Origin: Daedaleopsis sinensis
Taxonomy: Eukaryota > Basidiomycota > Agaricomycetes > Polyporales > Polyporaceae
Direction of reading: 5' to 3'
Length of the DNA: 64,000 bases
Assembly (NCBI GenBank): GCA_033807695.1
Contig: CM066301.1
Coordinates: 62,001-126,000 of the forward strand
The position numbers were made by a program, and so were the translations under genes. Shown one piece after another: positions 1 to 10,935 of the stretch. The notes under the pieces were generated by a model, which was not told the origin of the DNA, ran no database searches, and saw only the letters and a list, made by a program, of their open reading frames with translations. The first letter of the stretch is position 1; each line of letters starts with the position of its first letter.

Positions 1-493
1 GAGCCCGTGCACGCCGGGTCCCGGCGTGCCCGGGATAATTCTCTCTATTCTTGATCTACTGCAGACATAGTATAGCAATCTACAACGAAGGCTCGAACTG
101 TCCGGGAACGCCGTACCTCGGCGTTCCCGCGGGGTTGGACGCGATAGACATACTTTTGACAACATACATCTAACCCGCATAATTCACGATGCGGACACTC
201 AGAGCCCGGGCACGCCATACCTCGGCGTGCCCGGGCCTTTGGACACAAAGTCTCCGTGTATAAGCTCCCAGAGCCCGGGTACGCCGGAAGCCGGCGTACC
301 CGGGCGGTTAGACGTGCTTTTTATAACGTACATCTATTGTTAGTTTCCTCGCATCCCCGGCGTGTACGGTGTGCCGGGCATGCTCAATGCGCTTCGTGCT
401 CATAAGCGCTCGTATGCTCGAGCCCAAAAGTCTGAAATTGATGGCTCTAACCTAGGCCTGACCCTTACCCACATCTTTTTGAGCCCTTTAAAT
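1..493. repeat. Palindrome-bearing direct repeat, copy 1
   Basis: This stretch is nearly identical, in the same orientation, to 33875-34347; the main difference is a 20-bp segment near 71-90 that the other copy lacks. It holds four GC-rich hairpins, at about 3-35, 103-130, 203-235 and 273-305, of the general form GCCCGGGYACGCC-loop-GGCGTRCCCGGGC. The hairpin at 273-305 has 15-bp arms and a 3-nt loop. The window starts inside the repeat, so its left limit is unknown. The same hairpin family forms the tandem array at 30404-30841. Confidence 0.9.
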
Positions 494-3078
494 ACACTGC
501 ACCCCTTCCCTAACACCCTAACACTCTAACAACACCCACTTAACACCTGCTGCTTCCCTAACACACTCTAACAACATAACACACTCCCTCTACCTGTTCC
601 CTAACACCTTAACACTCTAACAACTTCCCTAACACACCCTCCCTCTTCCCTAACGCCGTAACACCCTAACACTTCCACTAACAACTGTAACACTCAAGCT
701 GTAACTACCAACGCACGTCCTACTACTGTTGCACATCATTTGTTACTACCCTTTAACACCGTAACAACACACTCTCCCTCTTCCCTTAACACTGTAACCA
801 CTACTGCTTCGCACTTTTTGTTACAACCCCTTAACACCGTAACAACACACCCACCATGTTGCCCTAACCAATTTAACACTATAACTTTTAACACTGCCTA
901 TGCAACAACACTTACTGCTTCGCAACATTTCTTACAACCCTTCACTACTGTAACAACCTACTGTACCAACACACACCGCCTAACTACCTTAACACCGTAA
1001 CTTCTAACACTGCCCTCATAACTCCCTGTACAACACTACTTACTGTTGCCCAACATTTTCTACTTACTGCACCCCAACATCTCTTACACTTCTTCGCAAC
1101 ATGCATTACTCACACTTTAACTGCACTCTTTACCACTGTGCTGCACTTGGTTACTGACTCTGCCGTAACTTATATACTGCTGCTTGTAACAATTTGTAGC
1201 GCTGCTCAACTATAGCGGGGGGTTAGACCTACACTACTCACAATAAAGGTTGCGCCACACCACCCTTTGCCAGTACTTGCCTACCATGCTGGTATTTACT
1301 ATTCCTATATTACTATTACTACACTGTTACTTGCTTCGCACACTAGCATGCTGCACTTCATTATTAAGCCGGTGCAGATTATGGTCAGTGCTATACTAGT
1401 GATAGTCACCTTCCATGCTTCGCCACATAGTGTCCTGAAGTCAACACTTGATGTAATGTCATGACATGCTTCGCACAATAATATGCTGTAGTCAACGCAT
1501 CAGCTAGCACAGATCATTTGCTGCGCAACATTGATATAGGTTGGCAGTATTTTATTATAGATTGTAGTTATCGTTGTACCACAGCACATTATATTTAGAC
1601 AGTACTTACTCCGCTATTACTTACCCTGCTGATTGCTGATACTTATTAAGTGATGTCATTACATGCTTCACACAATAATGTGCCGAGGTCAATACTTGAG
1701 CTAGCACAGATTATTTGCTAGCACAGATTATTTACTACGCAACATTGATGTGGTATAGTATGAGTCCGCAGTATTTTATTATAGGCGGTAGTTGTTGTTG
1801 TGCTGCCGCACAATATCTATTACACTACTTACTTATCCTGCTGTTCTTACCCTGCTGATGGTTACCATTGTGATAATATTACATGCTTCGCACAATAATA
1901 TGCTGAAGTCAATGCTTGAACAAGTACAGATTAATTACTGCGCAACATTAATCTAGTATAGTACAGTGCAGCAATACTTTATTATAGAGGGAATGTGCAG
2001 CACAACACTCAGCTATGAATAATAGTTCACTATTAGATGTAAAGAATATATATACAGGTACAAATTGTGCAAAGCATGCTGCACGCAAAGTACAACCTCT
2101 GATATTATCACCGCACAATATTAGATGCAGCACTACAATCATTTATATTGCATATAGTAGCCTTGCTCTGCTTCGCACAATATTTATATAACATGTAGTA
2201 CATTACAACAATTTGTATAGATGCATCTCTAGCATCGGTTGTGCGACCCTTGCAACAATTGTGCGACCATAGAATTCCTTAGAGAATGTTGTGGTAAATA
2301 GTCAACCTAGCACCTTATTACAGACCAGTGCTTTGCAACAGTAACACCACAATATATATAGTAGCCAACTTGTATGGTCCATAACTTTTTATCTATTGAC
2401 TATTATGAAGTGAAACTAGTATGGTTAGAAAGCTATTGAGCAGGGCTACAAAAAATGAAAACGCTTGTTCGCCTTTTTGGGCGCTTATTCCGTTACTTTT
2501 GTATCGCCAATAACTCCTTAACTAATGGTCATAACAAAGTGAAACTGATATAGTCAGAAAGCTACTGACCCTGGCTACAAAAAACAAAAATGCTACTTCG
2601 CCTTTTTGGGCGCTTTTTCGCTTACTAAGCGCCCAGGTGCGGTCAATACAACCAGTTATAAGCCCTACTAATAGCAACCCTTCTAATGACCCTTCAAAAA
2701 CCACTTGTTACTATACTTAAGCGCACTACAAAAACAAAGACTACCCTCTAGCTCTACGGAAACTGGGCGCACAACCACAATCGTGCAGCCGTTGGATAGC
2801 CACGCTCCTCGTTATATCAGAAAGATGGTTCCCATGCACTGATCAGCCGGTAGAAGGGTTTGTCACCTTGTCGCTGCTTGTCGCTATCACCTTTTCCCAT
2901 CTAGCACCACAGAGAGGTGATGAACAGCCACGATTGAGCGCTCATTGTGTAGCCTCAATTCCCACAATATCCAAAGGTACCTTGTCGCCAGGTTCTGAGC
3001 AACGGTTCAGCCGCAATGGCCTTGTCGCCACTTTGTCATCAGAAATTATGGGCTAATTTCTGGGATTATAACGCTAGG
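494..3078. repeat. Satellite-like repeat R1 with telomere-like C-rich start
   Basis: This is a non-coding repeat shared with 24119-26549 and 36065-40003. From about 500 to 1010 it is built of degenerate CCCTAACA / CCTTAACACCGTAACA words that resemble decayed telomeric CCCTAA. From about 1190 it has the block CAACTATAGCGGGGGGTTAG, and many copies of TGCTTCGCACAATAATATGC. From about 2380 come units with TTTTTGGGCGCTT followed by AAGCGCCC (hairpin at 2608-2634). The right end, GGGATTATAAC at about 3065-3075, is shared with the other copies. Open frames inside are short and not conserved between copies. Confidence 0.85.
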
Positions 3079-3169
3079 TAATGCAACACTATGTTCCAAG
3101 TGACGGTTGGCGAGCTATGGCACGACATAGGTGTGACACTTGAAATTAGCCCCTAATTTTAAGAATTAT

Positions 3170-4250
3170 AACACTACTTACTGCTGTGCAACATTTCTTA
3201 CACTCCTTCACAACATCCACTTCTAATACATTAACTATAACCCATAACACTGTGCGGCATCTTGTAACTCATATCACATTAAATAATATACTACTGCTTA
3301 TAATAACTTGTAGCACTACCCAACTTTTGCTGGAGGTCAAACCTACACTGCACATATTTAATATTGCACCACATCACACTCTGCCCAGATAGCACTTCCC
3401 TGTCATACTACTGTTATGTGCTTCGCACACCAGTATGCTACATTTCATTATTATATCGATGCAGATTATGGGCAGTGCAATACTAGTAATAGTCACCTTG
3501 CATTTTTCACCACATAGTATTGTAAAGTTAACACCTGCGCTCGCACATATTATTTGCTGCGCAACATTAATATGGTATAGTATGAGTTGATAGTATTTTA
3601 CCGTAGATCATAGTTATTGTTGTGCTATAGCGCTTTATATCTAGACAGTACTTACTTTACTATTACTTACCTTGCTGATTACCGATACTTAATATTGTGG
3701 TGTCATTACATGCTTCACATAATAATATGCTGAGGTCAATACTTAAGCTAGCATAGATTATTTACTACGCAACATTGATTTGGTACAGTAAGAGTCCGCA
3801 ATATTGTATTATAGGCAGTAGATGCTGATGCACCACAGCACAATATCTATTATAGTACTTACTTACCGTACTGTTCTTATCGTGCTGATGGTTACCCTAG
3901 TGATAGTATTGGATGCTTCGCACAATAATATGCTGAAGTCAATGCTTGATCTAGTACAGATGATTTATCCCGCAAGATTAATATGGTATAGTACAATGTG
4001 ATGATCTTTTACTATAGAGCGAATGTGCAACACAACACTCATTAATGAAGAATAGCACACTATTACATGCAAGACTATAGTAATTTATATGCAGGTACAA
4101 ATTGTGCAAAGCATGCTACACGCAAAGTACAACCTATGATATTATCACCACATAATATTAGATGCAGCAGTATAATAATTCATATTGCAGATAATATTGC
4201 AGATAGTAGCCTTGCGCTGCTTCGCACACTGTTTATATACGGCGTATAGT
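3170..4250. repeat. Satellite-like repeat, second partial copy (R1b)
   Basis: This is a partial copy of the 1040-2220 part of R1, joined almost head to tail to it. The end word ATTATAACACTA runs straight into ACTTACTGCTGTGCAACATT, which matches about 36619 in the third copy. It contains the CTGGAGGTCAAACC version of the shared block (about 3330) and several TGCTTCGCACAAT words. Similarity is lost near 4250. No gene is seen. Confidence 0.8.
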
Positions 4251-4289
4251 AGCTTCCTTGTTACTAGGTTCTAGACGATGGTTCAGCTA

Positions 4290-4640
4290 CTACACTCACT
4301 TCAGTAGTCACCGGTAACTCACATTCATAGGTTCCAAACATGAATTAATTCACTGGCAGTCACCCACAACTCACGTCCATAGTTTTTGAATGTAATGCAA
4401 TTCACCAGCAGTCACCTGCGACTCAGCAACTCACATTCATGTGTTTCTAATGTAACACAATTCACCGGCAATTACCCCTTACTCACGGTACCAGTAGTCA
4501 CCTGTAATTCACGTCCATAGGTTTCGAAAATAACCTAAGTCGCCAGCAGTTACTTGCGACTCACATTTATAGGTTTCCAACATGAATCAATTCAGCGGCA
4601 GTCACCCGCCACACATGGTAGTCACGCATAACTCACATCT
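4290..4640. repeat. Degenerate tandem repeat, about 60 bp
   Basis: About six imperfect units alternate the words CAGTCACCCGCAACTCAC and ATAGGTTTCCAACATGAAT. The unit is about 55-65 bp and has drifted. It is not coding. The 4640-4966 stretch that follows is AT-rich and has two isolated copies of a GGACTTCC-NN-GAAGGCC-like word (about 4670 and 4807) that also occurs in the 6.2-6.9 kb repeat. Confidence 0.6.
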
Positions 4641-4966
4641 ACTCCCCATGCTGTCTCTGCACAACTGGACTTCCTAGAAGGCCAGATTCAGTGTAATATT
4701 ACATCTCCACATAGACTTTTTTTTCTGGAGTCAGGGTTTTTGTATAATGCTCGTGCTTAGTACAGGCACAGTCTTTGATAGTGCACATAAGCACTGCACA
4801 TGTGGACTTCCAAGAAGGCCAAAACAACAGTAACATTATATTTGTGATACGACTGATATGTCAAGGATAACTTCATTATTACATGCATGCAACAGGTTCA
4901 TTCCTTTTTATCGAACTAGTATGATAATGGAATTAGTATGATAATGATCTGAGTTGCAATTATGAC

Positions 4967-5795
4967 TTACTGTGTCAAAAGTTGATTGTGAATGCCAAGG
5001 GGAGTCAAGTCACCCATCCCATTTGTTTCATCATCCTTTGGAAAATGCGCAGAGTCCATTGATTTTGTAGACACTAGATAGGCTTCTCCCTCTGTACGGA
5101 AGTACCGTGCGTTGGCACATCGTGCAACTATTTGTTTGTAAAGACGTGCCGCATTGATGTTACGATCGGTAATTGCATGATGTCGCAGGTTATGACCTTG
5201 AAGTGCAGTGATAATTGGTCGCCCTTCCCACTCGCCACAAAAAGCGACTGTGCCTTGTTTTGGAAGCTGGCCAATAGCTTTGCCAAATGCTTTGATACGG
5301 CGGCTGCTCTCCTTGTCTGCAGCCTCTTGACCAAGATAAGGTTTGTTGGCTGGCTCTGGAGAGTGGGTAGGAAGTCGAATAGGGAGGGAATGAGGTGGAT
5401 AGAGTGTGGATGACGGATAGGAATCGGGTACAAGAGCATTGGTTGAGCGGTACCAGGCATACCAGCTTGAATGTGGGTCTTGTTCTACGGAGGGATCGGG
5501 CTTCCCTGGACAGGTTGTGAGGGAGGAGCGTATAAGATCAGTGAAGTCGCCAGTGACAACTTCAACTTCATCATCCTGATCAACATCTGCGCACCAAAGT
5601 CAATGCACATTCAAAGTTATTAAAGGGAATCAACACACCAGTGCTTGGGTGCACATTTATGATAACCCATTGAACTGCCTCCAGATTCTTCCTGGCTACC
5701 ATTAACTCGCTCTCGAGCTGGCAAATACGGCGTTGAAGTTCATTGACGTCCTGGCCTAGAGTGACACACCGGACACAATCTAGAGAGGCAGCCAT
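4967..5795 (-). CDS. 258-aa coiled-coil protein of unknown function (two exons)
   Basis: Exon 1 (5795-5639) and exon 2 (5586-4967) are joined by a 52-nt GT-AG intron (5638-5587), which restores one frame of 258 codons plus stop. The N-terminus has the heptad-like stretch LQRRICQLESELMVARKNLE, probably a short coiled coil. The acidic run DQDDEVEVV and a Pro/Ser-rich linker follow. The C-terminal half has mixed composition, including GEWEGRPIITALQGHNLRHH. The stop TAA directly follows CAG and overlaps a possible GTAAGT donor, so a further exon cannot be excluded. I do not recognise the family. The intact frame and clean splice suggest a real gene. It sits just before the minus-strand cassette and points away from it. 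Confidence 0.65.
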
Positions 5796-6269
5796 TTGAT
5801 AGGATGAGGGTGGAGAGGTGAGGGGGGAGAGAAGGAGGAGAGAAGAAGAGACTACTGCCTATGGGGATCTTATAGGTTTATGATACCACAGTGGCGGTGC
5901 ATCAATAAATTTTGCTAGATGTAAGACATCTAATTATATGGATCAGATGGGATTATATAAATCAGATGTGAACAGTGCATCAATCTGAGAAATAGATGAA
6001 ACAATAAATATACAATATCTGCTATATATAACAGATACGCAAATTCTTAATGAATAAATGTAACTGCTTTAAACCAGCAAGATACAACTATTGCATCTAA
6101 TATAAACCGGCCTTCTCAAAAGTTCATGTGAGCACATGGGTTAGTCCTCAGTTACTTGCAGTTCTTATTTATACTAAGTTCTCAGTTCATGATGTCTATC
6201 ACAAAGTGGCCTTCTCAGAAGTCCATGTGTGCACGTAGTCTATGTGCGCACACAGTCCATGTGTGCACT
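5796..6269. other. Intergenic, AT-rich
   Basis: This is the upstream region of the 258-aa gene. No gene is seen. Diverged GGCCTTCTC-NN-AAGT words at about 6110 and 6210 foreshadow the tandem repeat that follows. Confidence 0.5.
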
Positions 6270-6870
6270 TAGTTTATGATGTCCATCATGAAGTGGCCTT
6301 CCGGGAAGGCCATGTGCATACTGCTCATATGTGACGCACCATCTATATGGGCAGCAGTCTGTACTGCGAGGGCGGACTTCCCGGAAGGCCATGTGCGTCC
6401 TGCTCATATGCGACGCACCATCTATATGGGCAGCAGTCTGTACTGCCAGGGCGGACTTCCCGGAAGGCCAATTTCTATTGCAACTACTAAATTTGCCCTA
6501 ACGAAAGAATAATATTGAGTATGTACTGCGAGGGTGGACTTCCCGGAAGGCCATGTGCGTACTGCCCATATGCGATTCTGTGCACTTAGTTTATGATGTC
6601 CATTCTGAAGTGGCCTTCCGGGAAGGCCATGTGCGTCCTGCTCATATGCGACGCACCATCTATATGGGCAGCAGTCTGTACTGCGAGGGCGGACTTCCCG
6701 GAAGGCCATGTGCGTCCTGCTCATATACGACGCACCATCTATATGGGCAGCAGTCTGTACTGCCAGGGCGGACTTCCCGGAAGGCCAATTTCTATAGCAA
6801 CTACTAAATTTGCCCTAACGAAAGAATAACATTGAGTATGTACTGCAAGGGCGGACTTCCCAGAAGGCCA
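6270..6870. repeat. Tandem/duplicated repeat with GGACTTCCCGGAAGGCC palindromes
   Basis: Two near-identical blocks of about 237 bp (about 6276-6512 and 6593-6829) are offset by 317 bp. Each block contains two units of about 79-83 bp that carry GGACTTCCCGGAAGGCC followed by ATGTGCGTCCTGCTCATATG. The near-palindrome TTCCCGGAA recurs about once per unit. The frames through this region differ between copies and are not treated as genes. Confidence 0.85.
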
Positions 6871-7069
6871 ATTCACGGAATGTACGGAAAACTCATATTG
6901 ACCAGTTAGACATTACATACGCTGCAGAAGAGTCCACAAATGACTTCTCTGAAGGCTGCCTTGTCCCACTAGTTCGATAAATAAATAAATAAAGTCATGC
7001 GCTATAGAAGGTGTACATACAAATCTACATATCTATGGATTTTTTCGATATTCATAGGGAAATATACTT

Positions 7070-10000
7070 TTAAGCAAAAAGACCCCCTGCACCGTTATCA
7101 GAACTCTCCTCCTCCTCGTCAGGTTCAAATCGTGCCACGGGGTCTGGAAGATCATCTTCATCGTCATCTTGCATAGTGTTCTCAGAACTCTCCTCCTCCT
7201 CGTCAGGTTCAAATCCTGCCACTGGATCTGAAAGACCATCTTCATCGGCATCTTGCATAGAACTCTCTTCATCTTCTTCTGGTTCGAAGCCGCTGACCGG
7301 ACTAGGAAGGTCTTCATCACTGTCAAAAATCTCAATGACATCTTTCTGACCAGCCCTGCCCTTTCCCTTTCCAACAATCTCTACAGATGGAGATCGTTCA
7401 AACTCCTCTGATGGAAACCGCTCAGCCGGTGTCATGCGAGATGCTGCAGGACGGATACTAGAAGGCCCCGGTGTAGGTGCATGTGATGTCTGGCGTCTGT
7501 TTTGACCTGCAATACTTGGTGTAGTACCCAAGTAAGACAAGATGCTGGCTTGGCGACGAGAAAGGGATCGGTGACGAGAAAGAGATGGCCCCCTAGTTGA
7601 CAGTACAGACTGTTCACGGGCAAGAGATGGCGCTCGTGACGCTGGAAGAGAGTTGGCAATGGCTGATGGCGCAGGGCGAATGAGAAAAGGGTTTTCTTCA
7701 GGGCGAGGTGGCATGTGGAGCTCATCAATGGGTGGTGGAGTATCTTCTTCCTCTTCTTCGGCAATAAACGTCCCCAGTTGGAACTCCACTTCATATTCGA
7801 GGGATTGATTGAAGGCGATATGTGGGGCAGCAGTATAGGGGGCATTCTCTTCGAGTGAGAAGAATGTGAACTTGTGTCGGTCGTGAGTGATCATCGGCAA
7901 TTTGGTTACCCACATCCGGTCAGAGCTGGTATGCGGCAACCATAAAAGCTTCTTGAACTCCTTCAATACCTTGGAGCGGATGAGCCGTGCAGCATCAGGC
8001 TTTGCTTGTGTCATGACTTGCATCCAGTCTTGAAAATACCGACAGCTTCCAAAGTTTTGCATATTCTCGATCTTCGCACCCTTAGGAGGAAAGTAGCGGT
8101 TGAATAGAGTTGTGTTCCAGAACTGCTCATCTCGGGGACGCATCCATGCTGCACGAAGGGGAACGATAGGTCGCTTGAACATGGCGATGGTGACCTGAGC
8201 TTGTTCAGCAATAGTAAGAGTGGTGTATGCTGGATCTTTGCGGCTTTTCAAATTGGGGGAGACCGTGATGATGTCAAAGGGGAATTGAGCCCAGATTCGA
8301 TCCACAACTGCGTCAGCATAGAGAAGCCCCTGCCCATCCCGACCTAGATCCCGTTCGAAGGGCACATCGTCTTCGTCAGAGTCATTAGGGACATCCCGAC
8401 CAGCCAAACGCAGACGAGGATGGAGCCGAACCCCACGATCATCGAGCCCAAAGACGCTAGGGGTGATTGCATCAGGATTGACAAACTCGATAGGGGTAGT
8501 GTGGGTGACACGATTTGTTGTGCGTGCTGTATTGGCAGGACGTCGTCCAAAGGAGATTCCTCCAGCGCCCAAGCGAGTTTGAACATCTGTAATGGAGGCA
8601 GCTTTGTAGAGGATACACAGCTGTGGGAGTTCTAGAACCCTTTGACGAGGAAGGCGAAGCCATTGTCCACGATCATCGCGAAGTATGTCAGCCATGACAT
8701 ACATGCCTTGGTCTTCAGGGACTGGATGAATCTCATCCACATTGAACTCTTGATCCAAAAGGTCATTATCGGTGATGTCGTAGCCTTCTGGAGCACGCAA
8801 GCAGCAGGCGTCCCGCAATGCACGTTCAGCGCGCCAATCCCTTGGGCGGGACATTATAGCATTAAGCATATAAATGCACACAGCTCCAAGTGTGAGGGAT
8901 GGCAAGAGAGCTCGGGATTCAGGAGGATAGTTTTGGAACTCGTTGAGGATGTAGTAGATTGCAATAGTGCGGTAGTTCTTGTATGCCCTAAACAAATATT
9001 TTATCCGTTGGGTAAAAGATTTAAGATTGCAATAATCAGCTTACCACCAGACATCATTGGGAATAGAAACCACAGATATGTCTAGAAGTTGAGTTGGAAA
9101 GGAAAGTAGAGTTTCATTGACTTTAGGTAGTCGAACACGGACTTCAGCGCGTGCAGTACCATCTTGAGAGGCTCCATTGGCACCAGCGCACACATGGAAT
9201 GTGTCAGCCACTTTGAGTAGTTCCTCACAAAGCTTTGGCAGGGGCCCAGGGTAGAGATCGGTAGCAGAGCGTTCACGGAAGATGCCATCATGAAGCTGAT
9301 AGGTGATTGACTTGTCTGTGGTGTAGACATTGAGATAGAGAACTTTGTCGCCACGACCACGTTCAGCAGGCTCCACCCGGAATCCTGCCATCTCAAATAG
9401 ATGGGCGCTGACGTCCGTATGGAAATATGAAAGCTCTGTAAGCTTTTGCGCTTCAGCAGCAGGAAGTGAGGGGAGAAGATGAGCCACAAGACGGGGATGA
9501 GAAGCATCAAGCCATTGCACGACATGATCAGGATGGTGAATCTCGAGCCCCACGTCGACAACCCAATTATCCATTTCACCATGGCTTTGAATGAAGTCCA
9601 GGTCAAGGTCTTCAACAAGCAGATTGAATGCATATTGACGCTCGACATCGTCTTCAAAGGGGAAGGAGTATGCACCCTTTTCGCCACGGAATTCGATCTG
9701 GAACCATGGAGCACCGAGCCGAAGATGATTACGAAGGGCCTGTCGAAGCTCTGATGCAAAGACTTGAAGATGTGTCTCTGGAATGTCAATCGAGCTATAG
9801 TGGAGTCGTCCTTGCTTGTCGTGGGCTCGGGCTAGCTCAGTTTCATACGATGCTGGCCAATGGGCTTGGTGCTCGGGTAGAATCTTTTTGATTGTAGGGC
9901 GAATGCCTTGATTGTAGATGGTGGCAATGTCCGTAGGTTGTATGGCAGGGGGAAGATCCTCACGATAGAGCTTGGGAAAGAACAAACGCACTTGACGGCG

Positions 10001-10455
10001 CAGTCCGAAACGTCCAATGCATATGTTGGGGATTTTATGAGCAGGGATCTGCCTATCACCCTAAATGTTTGTTAGCACAGCTACATCACAACATTAAATT
10101 TGCTACTCACGACTGTCAACTGAATGTGTATACTCTTTGTCAAAGTGTCTGCAAATGAAGGAACAGGATAGATGGAGAGAGAATGCTTGATGGGTAGACG
10201 GGTACTGAATCCGAGCAAGGAGTCGAAGTCTCCACGCAAGGAGACCATGTGACGGGTCGGGAACACAGCACCCTGGCGAGGGTTGACTATGACGCGGCAG
10301 TCCTCGTCATCCACAGTCAGGCGGCCAGCAAGCATCAGCTTGATAAACCGGTCAATACTGTCGGGAGTCCCTTCTTCAATCAAGGCTTGAGCACGATTGA
10401 CAAGATCTGAAAGACCAAGTTGCACAGGGCGGAGAAATTCGTCAGGATGCTCCAT
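7070..10455 (-). CDS. Large protein of unknown function, 1,092 aa (three exons)
   Basis: Exons 10455-10111, 10060-9045 and 8987-7070 are separated by 50- and 57-nt GT-AG introns and join in phase to 1,093 codons including the stop. I recognise no catalytic motif. The first ~900 residues look globular, with notable segments YLNVYTTDKSITYQL near residue 340 and LTLGAVCIYMLNAIMSRP near 485-500. The region around residue 850 is Ser/Arg-rich and low in complexity. The last ~90 residues hold three copies of an acidic unit of the form DPVAGFEPDEEEESS. From memory, relatives are abundant as unnamed proteins in Agaricomycetes; I could not check this. A TATATA at 10532-10537 lies 77 nt upstream of the ATG. 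It is the 3'-most large gene of the minus-strand cassette. Confidence 0.85.
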
Positions 10456-10935
10456 AGGACAGAGATTGTAGCTGAGAAGATGGGGGTAGGAAGAGAAGGG
10501 GACTCGGGGGAGCAGAGGCGATTCCTCAGACTATATACCTTTCAGTGAGCAAAAAAACTGTCTCACATGTGGCTGATCGATCATCAGATTTCACAATCTG
10601 ATGGATTATCAGGCAGATCAGTGATTCAATCATTTTTTGATCATTTAAAAGGTGATGCCAATTGGTGTTAACGATATATTCACTGTGATTTGTTTAATCA
10701 GAAGTGGTCCTAAGTATACGCAAATTATGTAGGCATTGAATACATATATCCACCTTGAGCGGCACGGCACGGAAGGGTGAGGAACTATCAAGTTGATGTT
10801 TCTTGGATGAGCAGTCTATGTTGCAGTTCACAACAGCTGCAAGATAGCAAGGAACCCACCAAGAGTCATATACTAGGAGACCGAGTGAGTGCAGTCACGA
10901 GTGCAGCGTGAATGAGTCCCAGACATGTCCAAGCC
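10456..10935. promoter_or_regulatory. Upstream region of the 1,092-aa gene with TATA-like site
   Basis: The stretch has no gene. On the minus strand AGGTATATAG (10531-10540) is a plausible TATA element about 77 nt before the ATG at 10455. The imperfect inverted words CAGATTTCACAATCTG and GATTATCAGGCAGATC around 10590-10625 may be chance. Confidence 0.35.

Noticed and set aside
740..1000. 86-codon Thr-rich frame
   Set aside because: It is encoded by the telomere-like C-rich repeat and is not kept in the other copies.
6276..6829. Two 78-codon plus-strand frames with nearly the same sequence
   Set aside because: They come from the duplicated 237-bp block and consist of its repeat units; there is no independent evidence of coding.
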